Source of the DNA: Enoplolaimus lenunculus
Lineage: Eukaryota; Nematoda; Enoplea; Enoplida; Thoracostomopsidae
DNA length: 64,000 bases
Direction of reading: 5' to 3'
Assembly: GCA_030248215.1 (NCBI GenBank)
Contig: JASANG010003493.1
Span: 1 to 64,000 of the forward strand
Below, piece after piece: positions 46,901 to 58,232 of the stretch. A program made the translations under genes and the position numbers. Numbering within the stretch: the first letter of the stretch is position 1; every line of letters begins with the position of its first letter. The notes below the pieces were generated by a model that was not told the DNA's origin, did no database searches, and was given only the letters and a program-made list of their open reading frames with translations.

Positions 46901-49900
46901 GATTTTTTAAACAGCGAGCGAAGTTCAATGCAATACATTGAATAATTGTCACGCGAATGCCCAATGTGTACCGAATCACGAAACACGACGATACGAGTGT
47001 GTTTGTCAAGCTGGATTCGAGGGTGATGGCTATCAGTGCCGACCTGCCGTCCCTCAAGGTTTGTGAAGTAATAGGCATGAGATTATTTTTGGCGAGTGGG
47101 GTCCAAGTACAAATTGTGAGCTGCCATAATCCAGATACTGTCGAAACTTTGTTGTATAGCGTATCGTTTCTCTAAGTGGAAAATTGTCTGAGACAAAAAG
47201 TTTAAGACTGTAATGTAAATGAAACGACAGAACAATAATTGCTCTGTGCGTGTAAGCGATGACAGGTTAAATGGCGGGGTTACACCGGTAGTTCTGTTTC
47301 GGTCAGAATTTCTGCAAAAAATTCTATTCTTGTTCAGACGAAAACTAGTTTCTGTTGGAACCCTTGTGAAAAAGGGATGTTCTTGTGTGAATGCCATTAT
47401 GACCATTTTATATGTAGAACGACGTCATAACATGGCGTCTTCGCAATGAGAGGCTAGATTACGTTTAGGCATAACACAAATAAATTGTCTTATTCGTGGT
47501 TTGTTTTAGGCCAAGAATGTCGCGAACATCAAGAGTGTCACATGAATGCTCACTGTGTTCGGGATCATAGGAGTTCGCTGTACGTCTGTGAATGTCTTCC
47601 TGGTTTTCGGGGTGACGGTGTTACGTTGTGTGTTTATTCAGGTTAGTTCCTTGTTACGGCTCAAGGCTGTGAACTATCCTTCGAAGAAAACCTATTTTTA
47701 CTTACCAGTTAGCGATTATGATTTAAATACGTAAACAACGGTACTGGCCCATATTTTCAAAATAATATAGCATCTAATATCACAACTTAACGATAGGTTT
47801 TCGACATATGGAACTTCTGAAATTATCTTATAATTGGCACTGAAGTTGATAAAATCAAATGCGAGAAATGTGTGGAATTTCGAACCTTGTCATTCAGTGG
47901 TTTGAAAGATAAAGGGCATATCAATAACCGATGATAGGCGCTACTCACATTTGACAATACGGGCTCTGATTTTAGACGTGCCTCAGGCATGCCGGACTCG
48001 CTAGAATCACAGTAACTAAATTGATGCGGTATATAGCGACATATCGGTAAAATATACATCGGTAACATAGGGTTCCGTTGTCGGTATTTTTGGAAGATAC
48101 TGATGCCGTTGTTTTTAACTTTACTATATTTTCGGGCGAAATTAAGTTTAATATACGATTGCATATGCGTAGCAACTATGAAGGTTATGCTTACCCTTAC
48201 CATGGAGCGGTTGCGAAGATGGTGCCTAATTCAGACGCATGAATAGTAGTTTTCCTACAGGGTTAATACCTTCTTGTCAGTTGTCTGGGCCTCTGTTTTT
48301 TGCGGCTATAACACATAGATGTTCAGCGAAATATGTTGGTTGAGATTTTTCATCTCGATATGAGAGACAGCCATGAAAAATTAATTGAGCGTTGAGGGCC
48401 TGGTTTACTTCTGCGAGACATGTTCAGGAGCATGTCAAGCACATTAGTTCTCAAAGCACTGCAGAAATTTTTGGTTTGCTAAGACAGACGGGTCGATGCC
48501 AGCAATCTTTGAAAGTTGAACAACGAAGAGTTACAGTTGGAGCCCAGGTACTTATGATACTCACTCGTAGGAAGGTTGAATTTTAGAGCACGAGTAAGGT
48601 TTGTGGTATGGTGTAAAAGTCAAGTCTCAATGTCGGTATCGGTGTATCGGTGTTTAAAAGCGTCTGTACAACACTTATACTTTGTAAACCCTGAGCCAAA
48701 ATTTTGTACACTGCCCTGAATGTTGCAAGGTCTAATTATGAACAACTATTTCGATTACACAGTTGAAATTATTAACCATAACTCATCAAACCAAACAGAT
48801 TTTGCAGGTTACCTCGGTTTAGTTTAGTACAATAAATTATATTTTATCAGATGAATGCAATCCGCGTTCACGTGATGAATGCGACGCAAATGCACGCTGT
48901 ATGTTTAAAGAACAAGAACGCTCGTTCAAATGTGTCTGCGCGCCTGGATTCACTGGAGACGGAAAGCGATGTTCTCCAGAGCAAGGCAGTACGCGCCAGC
49001 AAGGCAAGCGAACTAACCAGCCTATAAGTTGCTTGATTTCCGTACGGCTTATGGGGTATCTATACCGCAGTGTTCAATTGCACATCTTGCTTTATTAAAA
49101 AGTTGATATCAGACATTGTCCTGAAAATTATAACATAACTTATAACATAACCCAGTATGTTGAACTGAACTCGCAGTGACTTTTTAGGAATAACAGATAT
49201 AAGTATACTAACGAACTCAGTTAATACCAATACCCTTATAGAAACGCAATTATAACAAATAGTATTAAGCTCGCATGATTAGGTTTTACTTGTTTGCAGA
49301 GGCATTCGCTTAAATATCCGATCCGGTATTAACCATTAAGATGAACTTTGATACACGTTATACGTATATGGTGGCGAACAGTGGGAAAATAAACCAGCTA
49401 TTTATTGTGTAGTATGTACAGCAAGCAAACCGTGGGAAAATATAAAGTATCATGTACAGTAATTTCTTGTAACTTTCATGTTTTTCGAACTAGGACTGCA
49501 TGTATTTTCTGCTAAACAATAGTCCACGTCTTTCGGATATCTGATCTTGTATAACTTCTATTGTTGGGTATCTATGAGACTACTGTATTCTTTCATTTTT
49601 TCAGAAGGCTGTGATGTCTTACGTAACTGCCACCCATTGGCAAAATGCGAATACGATCGTTCTGCACAAAGATACGCGTGCAAATGTTCACAGGGATTTG
49701 TTGGTGACGGTTATCGGTGTCAGTCTGCTGGTAAAAAAATTTTCTTTGCGTTTTTGCAGACAGGGTTGCGTTCCAGGTACTTAGTTGGATTGTAACCAGT
49801 TAGTAAATATGCCATGAACGCAACATGAGCTTTTTAACTGAGAAACATAAACCACATTTATACCAAAACCAAAATTTTGATTGCACTATGATTCGATGTA

Positions 49901-52900
49901 GTTTAGTTATACAGAAGATTATCCTTCATGGTCGTAGCCAGGATTTTGGAAACTCGTGGGAAAAAATCTCAAAAGGAAATTAATCCCTAAACTCCCTTGA
50001 CTGCACCTGTAATAAGTGGCATAAGTTACCGCAGCTACATTTGTTTACTTTATAAATACTAAAGGGTTTAAGTAAATTAATGTAGATTGTAGGGCACTGT
50101 AAAACATTGCGAGGTGAAAATAAACCAGATCTAATTTATCTGAAGGGTGAGTTGGACTGATAAAAGTTATCACGTTGTGTAATAACTACTTGTCGTTGTT
50201 TAGAAGCTGGATGTGATGCGACTCAAAATTGTGACGTTAATGCAGACTGTGTCTATGATCAGCGTTCAGCGAGATACGTGTGTGCTTGTAAGACTGGCTA
50301 CAGCGGTGATGGGTTGACTTGCCGGCGTCCAGGTATTTTGTTTAAAAAATGAGGTTCTAGGTTGGCAAATATTTTGCATTTGATTTTTCCTACCTGCAAG
50401 CAAAGTTTGAATTCCGTAGCTGCAGCAGTATATTTGTTTACAAACGTATTACCAACTGATGATAAGCGCTGTATTTGAAAATACGGAGTTTGGTCGCGAC
50501 AGCATTGCAACGTTAACCTGTTAGACCACCATTGTTGTATTTTGAGTCTAAAGAGATTGATTTACAGGTGTTGGGTGCGACGCACGGCGTGATTGCGACC
50601 GAAACGCTGACTGTGTTCCTGATCAAAGAACCGGAGAATCTGTATGCGTTTGCCGTGCTGGATACTTTGGTGATGGCATTCAATGTGACCATGACAGAGG
50701 TATACACTATGATGCACTACGATTCCATAATGTTTTCGGCTTTTACCCAAAAATCATACCAGAACTTAGATTTTTTATAAAAATTCGAACTTTTTGAAGT
50801 TCCAAGAACCCACTGCAAACGATTACTGTTTGTACAAATTTTCTGGAATTTAGCAATGTCTTACAAAGCAAAATCCTGCATAATAATGTTACTGTTTCTA
50901 AGTTAATTAAACTGATTCTGTGGTTGGATACAAAGTCTTATATTGATTTTGCTGTAATAATGATTAAACTTGCGCAAATATGACATTGCCGAACTAGCAT
51001 TTAAAAACAGTCAGATAGCAGAATGGTCGTTCGACGAGAATACGACTGGTATAACATAATCATATTGTTCTTATTTCAGCTGGCAGCACTCAAGAATCGT
51101 GCGACACAGCGCAAAACTGTGATCGAAACGCAGATTGTATTTATGAGCATAACACACAACAGTACAGATGTCAGTGTCGTAGAGGATATGTAGGTGATGG
51201 ATTGCGATGTATACTAAAAGGTATTACTGTAATTATTGTCGAAGTGTCGGGGTGCACGTGGATATTTGTTTCGCGTAAAAATAAAATTTGGAAGTTGTAT
51301 TTTTTGTTGAATTAGTTGCCTTAATCCGGATATAAACGTTACCGTCGCCGGCATTCTGTTAGTATCCTTGGCAAGTATTTGTAATTCTTTTGAGCGATTT
51401 GGCTCCGAATTGTCGCTGAATTGAAATCACGAGAAATTTGTTTTTGCACCGGTAGTTTTTATTATAGACGGAAGCCAGCAGTCTGTGACGTGTTATCAAA
51501 GACCTGAAATGTGTCCTGCAAACGCGGAATGCGTTCCAACTCGAAGTGGAAGTCACGAATGTCGATGCAAGACAGGGTTTTACGGCGATGGACGGATATG
51601 TGAATGGCCGGACAGTAAGGGTGACACTATACCTGCGCTTGTTACCGGACGGCGCCGCAAGTTTAAAGTTTTTGTTTTCCAATTATTATCCTGTGCCTTG
51701 TGGTAATTCACGTGCGTTGCCATATGGCCGCTGGATGGCATTGAACACCAGGAATTTAGCGCCACCCATAGGCTTAAAAATTTTCTCAAATAAGTTGTAG
51801 CGAAGTGCTGATAAGGTTTTAAAGAGCAGTTAGCTTGACACGCACTTTCTGATTTTTATGCATAACACACGTAATTTGCAGTTGCTGGAATTCAGTTTGT
51901 TGTTGCTGTGTATGAATGTTCACCAAATTTTTATTGTAAATGCTTTTATTTGTACCAAAAATTATTGCTAACAGGACACGGACATACAGCGTTGCCACCA
52001 ACGCGTGGACCATACGATAACCGATACCAGCCATCTGCAAGTCGCAACGGAACACTACTGTTTGCACAAGGAATGGCTGTATTCAAACGGGCGACCCTGG
52101 ATGATCAGATTGGAAAACAGCTTACACTTGTACCGAGACAGATTGTAGTTGGGATTGCGTTTGATTGTACTGACTCTCAGGTTTACTGGAGCGATATTAT
52201 CGGGCACGCGATACGAACTGCACATAGCGCTGATGGATCAAATATTACAGATGTTATCGTTGAAAGTAAGCATTTTGGTACTTGTTAACTTTCCGCAAAA
52301 AACTTTTACATACATAAACACTAGATTAATAAAATGGGTAAACTTAGGCTGGTAGGGCTTATGACTGGCTTGCGCTTAGACTTAGGGTTAAGCTTATGTT
52401 TTGCCCAGATTTAGACTTAACAAAAAAGCTTAGGCTTAGGTAAACAAGAAACAGGAATGTGGGTGACTTGCTTTGTTTCCAAAGTCACCCTAGTCTGGGG
52501 AGGAACAGGAAAGTGAATAAACACCGGAATTTTTGGCTTCGTTGCGTGTTTGTGCTGTTTTAAAAATGTATGAAAGCAAGAAGCTAAGGACTGAAAACGT
52601 GCTTTGGACAAAGTACCGAAAACGAATTTTAAGGATAGCATTTTGTCTTGTTTTTGTATTAATACAAGTGAGGGATGCATATTTTAACAAATGTTTAAAC
52701 AATTTGTACTGTTGAACAAACGTGAATGTTTTAATATCTTATAATCTCAGGGTTTTAAAAGTAAGAGCAAGCTCGCTTATAACTCTGTATAAACGGCAAA
52801 TTGCTATATATAATAACCACGATAATATGTAAATTTTCAGAAATTGTCAAACGGAAAAAGGGTAATATTATTTTTTCTGTTTGTATTTCAGACCTTGATA

Positions 52901-54977
52901 GTCCTGAAGGCATTGCAGTGGATTTTGCTTCACGTCTGTTGTACTGGACAGATTCAGGCAAAGATCGAATCGAAGTCGCCAGTTTAGACGGTGCTTATCG
53001 AAGAGTCATTATATCAGAGAATCTTGTTAATCCACGCGCGATTACACTAGACTTGCAACGAGGGTAATGGATGTAACTAATGTTTTTGTGACAAAAATAT
53101 TTAAAGACCTGGCACCTTATAGGATAAATTATCTGAACGTCCGGTGCATTTCGCTGTAACTATTGCCTTAGGTTGCTAACAGCAGGATGAAAACGGAAGT
53201 CCAAAAACTTGAAGTCGCAGGTCAATAAATTTTTTCGGTGAAATAAAATGAGGTATTACATGAATTATGAATTTGCTATTTTTAACAGTAATTCGCCTGA
53301 TATTGTCGAAAGCTTTTAGTTTCCTTCTTGAGAAATCTCGGCATTGAATAACATTTTAATAAAACGTCTTTATGACGTGTATATCGTTTTTGATATTTAG
53401 GCAAATGTACTATTCTGACTGGAATCGGGCTGGCCCGTTTATTGGACGGGCGAATATGGACGGCAGTGATGCACAACCGTTTATATCCGAAGACCTTCAG
53501 TTGCCAAACGGAATGGTTATTTTGCAACGAAGACAAGAGTTGTGCTGGGTGGATGCAGGTATCGCGAGCTCTTTATTGTGTAGTACATTGGTAGGCCAAC
53601 ACTATGAAGAATATATTAATTAAATTCAAACTTGTATGTACTATGTTCAGTCAGTTTTTGTTGTCTTTGTCTACACATTTCTAATGTACCCCATGTTAAT
53701 TCTTCTTCATTGGAAGACTGATAAACTTAGATTCCACGTCGTGGTTTACGCAGGTGTAGTAGACACACCCTTTTAGTTTTAATGGGCCGTACTTATAACG
53801 ACTAGCTCAATGAAAAAGATACATGGCTCTGTAAGTAAAAGATTTTTCTCATGGAGTTTCAGTTCGATAATGCGTCCATGAAGTAGTACCCATGTCATAC
53901 TAGTTGGTCTCTCAAAGATCTCAGGTCCTGGCAATTAAGCAGCTGAGAAAAGCAGGCGTGCAGAAGTTTGGAACGAGCGACTTTCAAGTGGATGCTGAAC
54001 CACAGCGCCACACATTACCTACCTTTTCTACTGGTTTTCTCGACGCTGGCTCAAGCGGCTTAGCAGTAACTTTGTTTAATTATAGGCACACATCGACTCG
54101 AATGCATTGGGTTGAGTGGTGTAAACCGGCATGTAGTTCACGCGCCGCTGAGTTATCCGTTTGGCCTTACCGTACACGACGAGTCGAGATTCTATTGGAC
54201 TGACTGGGAAGAGTATGTCATATTTTTGGGACAAAATTAATATGTTTCCATTGAGGAACAAATGACGTAGAATGTGGTTGTTGTTGTTGTTGTTGTTGTT
54301 TGTTGTTGTTGTTGTTGTTGACGGTGCAAATAATAGTGGTGCTATCCAACCGTCTACGAATATTGTGCACAAAATTTTGAGAGAATGTAGAAAAATAATA
54401 TCCGTTTGTTAATCACAATAGCTTGTTGTACTTGTTTTATAATGTTGTTTGTGTTTGATTTGGTTACGTATTTTTGTTTATAGCAAACACATTCATCACG
54501 TTTCGCTGTCTGGTACGGATCCTGGCTCGTTTCCTGCATCAATTGGCGGATCCGGAAAACTATATGGCATCACGGTTATTCCTGAGCAGTGTCCTTGGGG
54601 TAAATCATCATAGATTTTGGTCTGCCGTTTTATAGAAATGACCACGTAGTCTTTATTTTTTTGAAAGAATTAATTCTCGCAACATAAATCCATACTGACA
54701 GCATAATTCTTAATATGCTTCTTTAGAGAAAATAATTTTACTGCAAATCTTTACTAGACTTGAAACATATAGAGGGATATTTATTTAAATTAGATGTGTT
54801 TTTATTGCATTCTTTATTTAAACTGGTAAATTTAATGTTTTGTTTTTAGCGAGATCAACTTGTGAAGCTGATAATGGCGGCTGCCCGTACCTGTGCCTGC
54901 CTCGAGAAAACTCACATGTATGTGTGTGTCCGGACAATGTAGCTGAATGCGAAAATGGAGAACAGGAGTCTCGATAG
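34258..54977 (+). CDS. Nidogen (entactin), complete, 31 exons, 1730 residues
   Basis: Secreted basement-membrane glycoprotein that, in known animals, links laminin and collagen IV networks. All 31 exons join in phase from ATG 34258 (a second ATG follows at once) to TAG 54975-54977. By position: signal peptide to about residue 37; NIDO about 40-260; acidic Tyr-rich linker; a short Cys motif about 455-490; EGF 1 about 520-563; G2F beta-barrel about 565-780; EGF 2-14 about 785-1400, one per phase-1 exon; YWTD propeller about 1400-1690; last EGF to 1730. No thyroglobulin module was seen between EGFs and propeller, unlike vertebrate nidogens. It is longer than human nidogen-1 (1247) and, as I recall, the C. 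elegans protein (about 1580), through extra EGFs. Introns hold many MITEs and repeats but no second gene. Confidence 0.97.
36870..37435. repeat. GGGGGCGG-rich inverted repeat in nidogen intron 4
   Basis: GGGGGGCGTTTCCTGGGGGG near 36890 and CCCTTTCCTGGGGGCGGC near 37408 bound an interior with further GCTGGGGGCGGCCGAAAATT copies. Similar C-rich motifs lie at 20880-21370. The type is unknown. Confidence 0.5.
37976..39470. other. Nidogen intron 5, largest early intron
   Basis: Holds GCATGTCGGGCGTTCCAGCT at about 38690, which recurs at about 20213 (GTATGTCGGGCGTTCCAGC), so a dispersed repeat is present. No nested exon is seen. Confidence 0.5.
39471..40612 (+). other. Nidogen exons 6-7: linker Cys motif and EGF 1
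   Basis: Exons 39471-39731 and 40394-40612. Exon 6 ends in a compact Cys cluster (CPPVSLQDCVAPRC then NNRCPVCVCDDG) that looks like an antistasin-type or VWC-type half module. I do not recall it as a standard nidogen module. Exon 7 carries a Pro/Gln-rich spacer and the EGF (DAPHICHSSAACYEY, then CKCQIGFVGNGVVC) that precedes G2F in all nidogens. Confidence 0.88.
39930..40200. mobile_element. Diverged relative of the 32130 hAT-type MITE
   Basis: Starts GTGTGCCGATTAGTCGGC and ends with AAGATCGGCATCGGCAAATT; GGCATTCGG and GCCAAAATTT words match the 32130 element. Borders and target duplication are not clear. It is in nidogen intron 6. Confidence 0.5.
40639..40777. mobile_element. MITE with GGGTGGCGCTATA ends
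   Basis: Left AGGGTGACGGTATAATTGTC and right GACAAGTATAGCGCCACCT are inverted repeats, and a GACGGACGGCGCC core follows. It is in nidogen intron 7, 26 bp after the exon 7 donor. Relatives are at 45389, 51618 and 19985. Confidence 0.75.
41068..43553 (+). other. Nidogen exons 8-12: G2F domain
   Basis: Exons 41068-41167, 41584-41720, 42335-42535, 42633-42739 and 43442-43553. Motifs follow the family: RINGRFSGVING, ELHCFVFTSDGR, AYVALSQMP, GWLFA, NAFNGFKLTGG, then VTIKQEFLGVD and NYLSANVFVSGTLP. In mammals this beta-barrel binds collagen IV and perlecan. A conserved single residue cannot be judged by eye. The first exon starts inside an upstream open stretch; the acceptor at 41066-41067 is the one that keeps phase. 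Confidence 0.92.
43025..43352. mobile_element. hAT-like element, second clear copy
   Basis: Left CAGGGTGCAACCGGAGAA and right TTTCCAGTTGCACCCT are inverted. AGCATG sits just outside both ends, part of a probable 8-bp duplication. It is in nidogen intron 11. Confidence 0.65.
43685..43960 (+). repeat. Dispersed repeat with a tRNA-like T arm
   Basis: GTGGGTTCGAACCCCAC at about 43926 folds as a perfect 5-bp T stem with a TTCGAAC loop. Upstream are TACTGGTGATCGATGCTATA and GCTCTGGTTTATCAAGCAGC, shared with weaker pieces at 42105 and 50455. It is probably a SINE. It is in nidogen intron 12. Confidence 0.5.
45389..45540. mobile_element. GGGTGGCGCTATA-family MITE, diverged
   Basis: Left AAGGGTGGTGCTATACTTGT matches the family end. 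The interior has GCGGTACGGTACAG and its inverted partner TGTCGTACCGTGCC. The right end GATGTCACC is weak. It is in nidogen intron 15. Confidence 0.5.
46290..46545. repeat. 132-bp tandem duplication in nidogen intron 17
   Basis: GCTGGCATTTCGG occurs at 46297 and 46429, and each unit runs to CTTTCTGTAGCCCCCGAAAT. Units differ at scattered positions. Confidence 0.85.
51618..51768. mobile_element. MITE abutting the exon 25 donor of nidogen
   Basis: Left AAGGGTGACACTATACCTG and right AGGAATTTAGCGCCACCC are inverted. The element begins at about the fourth base of the intron, so the transposon supplies most of the extended donor site (GTAAGG). It also has the GGACGGCGCCG core of the family. Confidence 0.8.
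51975..54977 (+). other. Nidogen exons 26-31: YWTD propeller and last EGF
   Basis: Exons 51975-52265, 52892-53063, 53401-53558, 54086-54212, 54484-54599 and 54850-54977. Five LY repeats show VYWSD, LYWTD, MYYSD, LCWVD and FYWTD, the blades of the propeller that binds laminin gamma-1 in vertebrates. The final exon encodes an LDL-receptor-type EGF (CEADNGGCPYLCLP, then CVCPDN) and ends ECENGEQESR. Intron 29 contains a GTT microsatellite at about 54274-54320; intron 26 contains a diverged GCCTAA-type fragment at 52337-52450. Confidence 0.94.
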
Positions 54978-56880
54978 TAGTTCTATCCTATGTTGTTTTA
55001 TTAGCTATGTAATTTTGTTTTTTGTTGAGAATGGTAATTTTGTACACTTTGTGATATAAATCAGTCAAATCATTGTTAGATGTTGCTCACATAAACCAGA
55101 GTATGCAACTGGGTATATTCCGTGTACGAAACAAAATAACGATCCCGAGTTGTGTTCTATGCATACTCCACCCTAAATCCGACGGGTTAGTTGACAGTTT
55201 CAGTCCATTTTACAGTTGAACGTGAATTGGATGCGCTGGTTATATTTTAAACAGTACCTTTGTTAAGTAGCTGAAATATTGTGTTGATGAAAGTTATTAG
55301 GTTTATTCATAAAGTGTTCTAGTTTCATCGTTTATTGACATTTAATGCTATTTCTTAATATTATTTTCGAAGTTTTTGTTCGCTTGTGCCTTTATTTTTT
55401 ATGTACAGGTTATTGCTTGTGGTGCTGTTGTAATATTAATTTTTATGCTTTATCCGATGCTTTATGTTGTTTATTATTAATATTGGTATTACTGCTATTC
55501 CTACGTATTATCAAATCTATATGCAACACAGTAAATTACCTTTCGCGTATATAAAGTGCATTTGTTTTAGTATTTTAACTGAAGTCGAATTTTATAAATG
55601 AAAACAAACGATATTCATCGTAGTCTCAATGTTGACTGTGCAGTGAAGGTTTAATTTGTTAAGTTCGTCTGTAATAGTCGTAAAAGCAAAATAGCACATG
55701 TCCCGTCCGAATAGATGTTTTTAACGCAATATTGCCGTTTGTTACCTACGTTGTTGTCAATCTTCGCTAGGATAGACTGGAATCAAAGTTTTACTTCACA
55801 ACTGATGTTCTAAACGATATTATTAGTGATTGTAGAATGAGCTTTAAGTAATTTTAGAAAACTTCGTAAGTTTTTTACTAAAGAACTATGTTATTTTATA
55901 AGAAGCCGTATGTGAGGACTGTACCTGGCCTGTTCGTAATATTCATAGTAGCATTGATAGAGTCTTATATTATTTAGATTCACTGCCGACTTGCTTATAT
56001 TCGTTTTACTTTAGATTTTCATTTTAGTAAATAAGCTTTGACTCAAGCGTTAAGGTATGTGTATTTTGAAATGAGTTTGTAAGTCTTGGACTCTGCTTAT
56101 CTTAAATATTTTAATTGAATATTTTTCACTGATTTGAGACTAAACTCACTTAGAAAACGCGTTTGCAATTTACAGTTGAAAATGAAATTGAACTTAAGTA
56201 TTGTCTTTGCTATCAATCCGTTGTGAAAATGTTGTTTTGTTGGATTTTCACTCTAAAATTATTTGACATAAACAGTGGTATTTTTCTGTGTAGAAGTATC
56301 AATTGTTAGAATTATGTCTTTGTCAACTACTTACATACGTATATTTGTAGTTGCGGTTCGTAGTTATTTTCGATTGATTCATTTGGTTTATAAATTTTAA
56401 AATCTGTCGTTGATTTGGAATAGTACTGCAATTTGAAAACGCGATTAAATTAGCTATTCTTTTGAATGGAAAGTTGTCTGTATACTGAATCATCGCAAAT
56501 AGACATGTGCTCAAGGTACAAAGTCAAAAATCCATTCACTGTTCATTTAAAAACCCGGATTTTGTGTGATTGAAACAATTATTAGTTTGCAACAGATGTT
56601 CAAAGACCTTTGGATTGTTTGAGTTCGTTGTTTTATACTGTTTGTATATTTACTGCCTTGCCATAACGATGCCTTCGATGACAGACAATCTTGTTTTTGT
56701 TTTATTTTAAAGTGTGTATTCTTGCGTTTATAAATCTGTGTGATTTATAAAATATCGAACACACGTTTTGTTGTATGAGCGTGCAGGGTTGTCGTCTATG
56801 TTCGGGCGAAAAGGTTTGTGAGAAGTTCGTGATTTTACCTAAGCCCTGTATCCTGTATCACACCTTTTATGCAGTTCTTT
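54978..56880 (+). other. Probable nidogen 3' untranslated and downstream region
   Basis: T-rich, repeat-poor sequence directly after the stop, unlike the repeat-filled surroundings, so part of it is likely 3' UTR. I could not choose a polyadenylation site; no clear AATAAA stands out in the first part. Confidence 0.4.
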
Positions 56881-58050
56881 CCCGATGTACGTTATTCGCT
56901 CTGATTTAGTAACGCGGCCGATAAATATTTACTAACCCTCCCAAATCCTTTTACAACACCAAAATACACCAGTAAATTACAGTTTACGCAATTCATCTGG
57001 CAACCTGATCCGGAATCCTTAGAACCGATGCCTGAATCTAGTCCAGCCACTGGCTTCACCGATACCAACATTTTTACTATTTCCCAGAGTCCGTGCAATC
57101 CTAACCCCGTTAAAAGTACACTCAATTTTACCATGCACTCTAACCCCGTTAGAGATGCACCCAAGGTTCCGACTAATCTAACACCGTTAGATTTGGCCCA
57201 ATCCGTTGTAGAATAGTAAACCTAACCCCGTTAGATTTACTAGACTACGTTTTCCCCAGGTTCTCCGTTAACTACCAAGTCACTGTTTAACACATAACGC
57301 CAGTATTCTATCCTCCGGCTACCTCCTGTTCGTCTCGACCTAATTTGCGTACAGACCGACACCCACAATTGTTTGCCCGCCGATGCTTGCTTAGGTCTAG
57401 AGCCACCCATCCTGTACAGTCTCCCTACAACAACAACAACAATGACACCTTTAGACACATATTAAAGCACCATATTGGTGCTGACATAGCCTAGCTATGT
57501 CCTTGACCGCAACTAGAGCCATGCCTATTACACAACATTATTCAATGGCCTCGCAGGGCCCAGGTAAGTTTACATTGCGGACGCAACCGCCATAACATAG
57601 TTTTACCAATTTTTACGCCGTGTAGGAACGCCTAAGCCTAACTTAAGTTTTAAGAGAGACTAGGTGCAGCCAGGGACTCCCTTAAGGTGTGGTTTTGATT
57701 TAGGGTTTTATTTTGTATTTTAGTTTTTAGTTTTAAAATAGGTTTAAGTGCGGTCGAGCCACCTACAACGTTGAGTAAGTTCCTTAGAAAACTTATTTAT
57801 AACTATAAATTCGGTGAACAAGTTTATCTAAAAAAATCAAGTTTTCCCTGGCGTAATATAACCTCAGCCCGAAATTCAACAAATTTTGCCGGAACCGGAC
57901 GTGAAGCAAAGGTAGATAAACGTTTAATCTTCTCATTTTTACAATTAGGCGTCAAATATTTTTCAAACTTGCTTTTTCAAGGCGCAATTTTTACATATTG
58001 CGGGTGGCGGCCCACAAGAAAAGAGTGTACTCATGAGATGTAGACAAGGC
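56881..58050. other. Less AT-rich block of unknown nature
   Basis: Contains four copies of a CTAACCCCGTTAGA-like palindrome at about 57100-57235, an in-frame ATG series from 57500 that reaches a strong GTAAGT donor at 57565, and a 90-codon frame at 57771-58043. Base composition differs from both flanks, suggesting a mobile element or an unrecognised gene part. No family could be named. Confidence 0.35.
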
Positions 58051-58232
58051 GACCAATGTATAGAACAGGGCCGTAACAGTATCTGGCATTAGCATATAAG
58101 CTAAGCGTAACGCTGAGCTTAAGCGCAAGAATGAGTACGCCTAAGTAAGCCTAAGCAAAAATTTATCAAGTCAATTCTACTCGATTGCAATCCCGCAGAA
58201 AAAAGTTCCATCCCTGGTCTTTGCATGGGCCA
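58051..58232 (+). mobile_element. GCCTAA-type MITE
   Basis: GACCAATGTATAGAACAGGG left, TTCCATCCCTGGTCTTTGC and ATGGGCC right; interior CGTAAC, GCCTAAGTAAGCCTAAG and TCTACTCGATTGCAATCCC. Confidence 0.75.

Larger units (their letters stand above)
44046..51614 (+). other. Nidogen exons 13-25: thirteen EGF modules, one per exon
   Basis: Exons 44046-44198, 44628-44750, 45120-45317, 45650-45796, 46037-46177, 46915-47058, 47510-47641, 48851-48988, 49605-49730, 50204-50332, 50568-50699, 51080-51220 and 51468-51614. All are phase 1-1, so each could be gained or lost without breaking the frame. The second (DLDEC, NTDGDYTC) is a calcium-binding type. Most others share NADC and GDGxxC, close enough to suggest recent duplication. 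Exons 15 and 19 have an RGD in the last loop (GFRGDG). Exon 20 can use a GT donor at 48989 or a stronger-looking GC donor at 49004, which adds five residues. Confidence 0.93.

Noticed and set aside
57771-58043. Possible tail of a retroelement polyprotein (FGEQVYLKK-like wording)
   Set aside because: A single short weak resemblance with no terminal repeats, primer site or neighbouring domains; too little to call an element.
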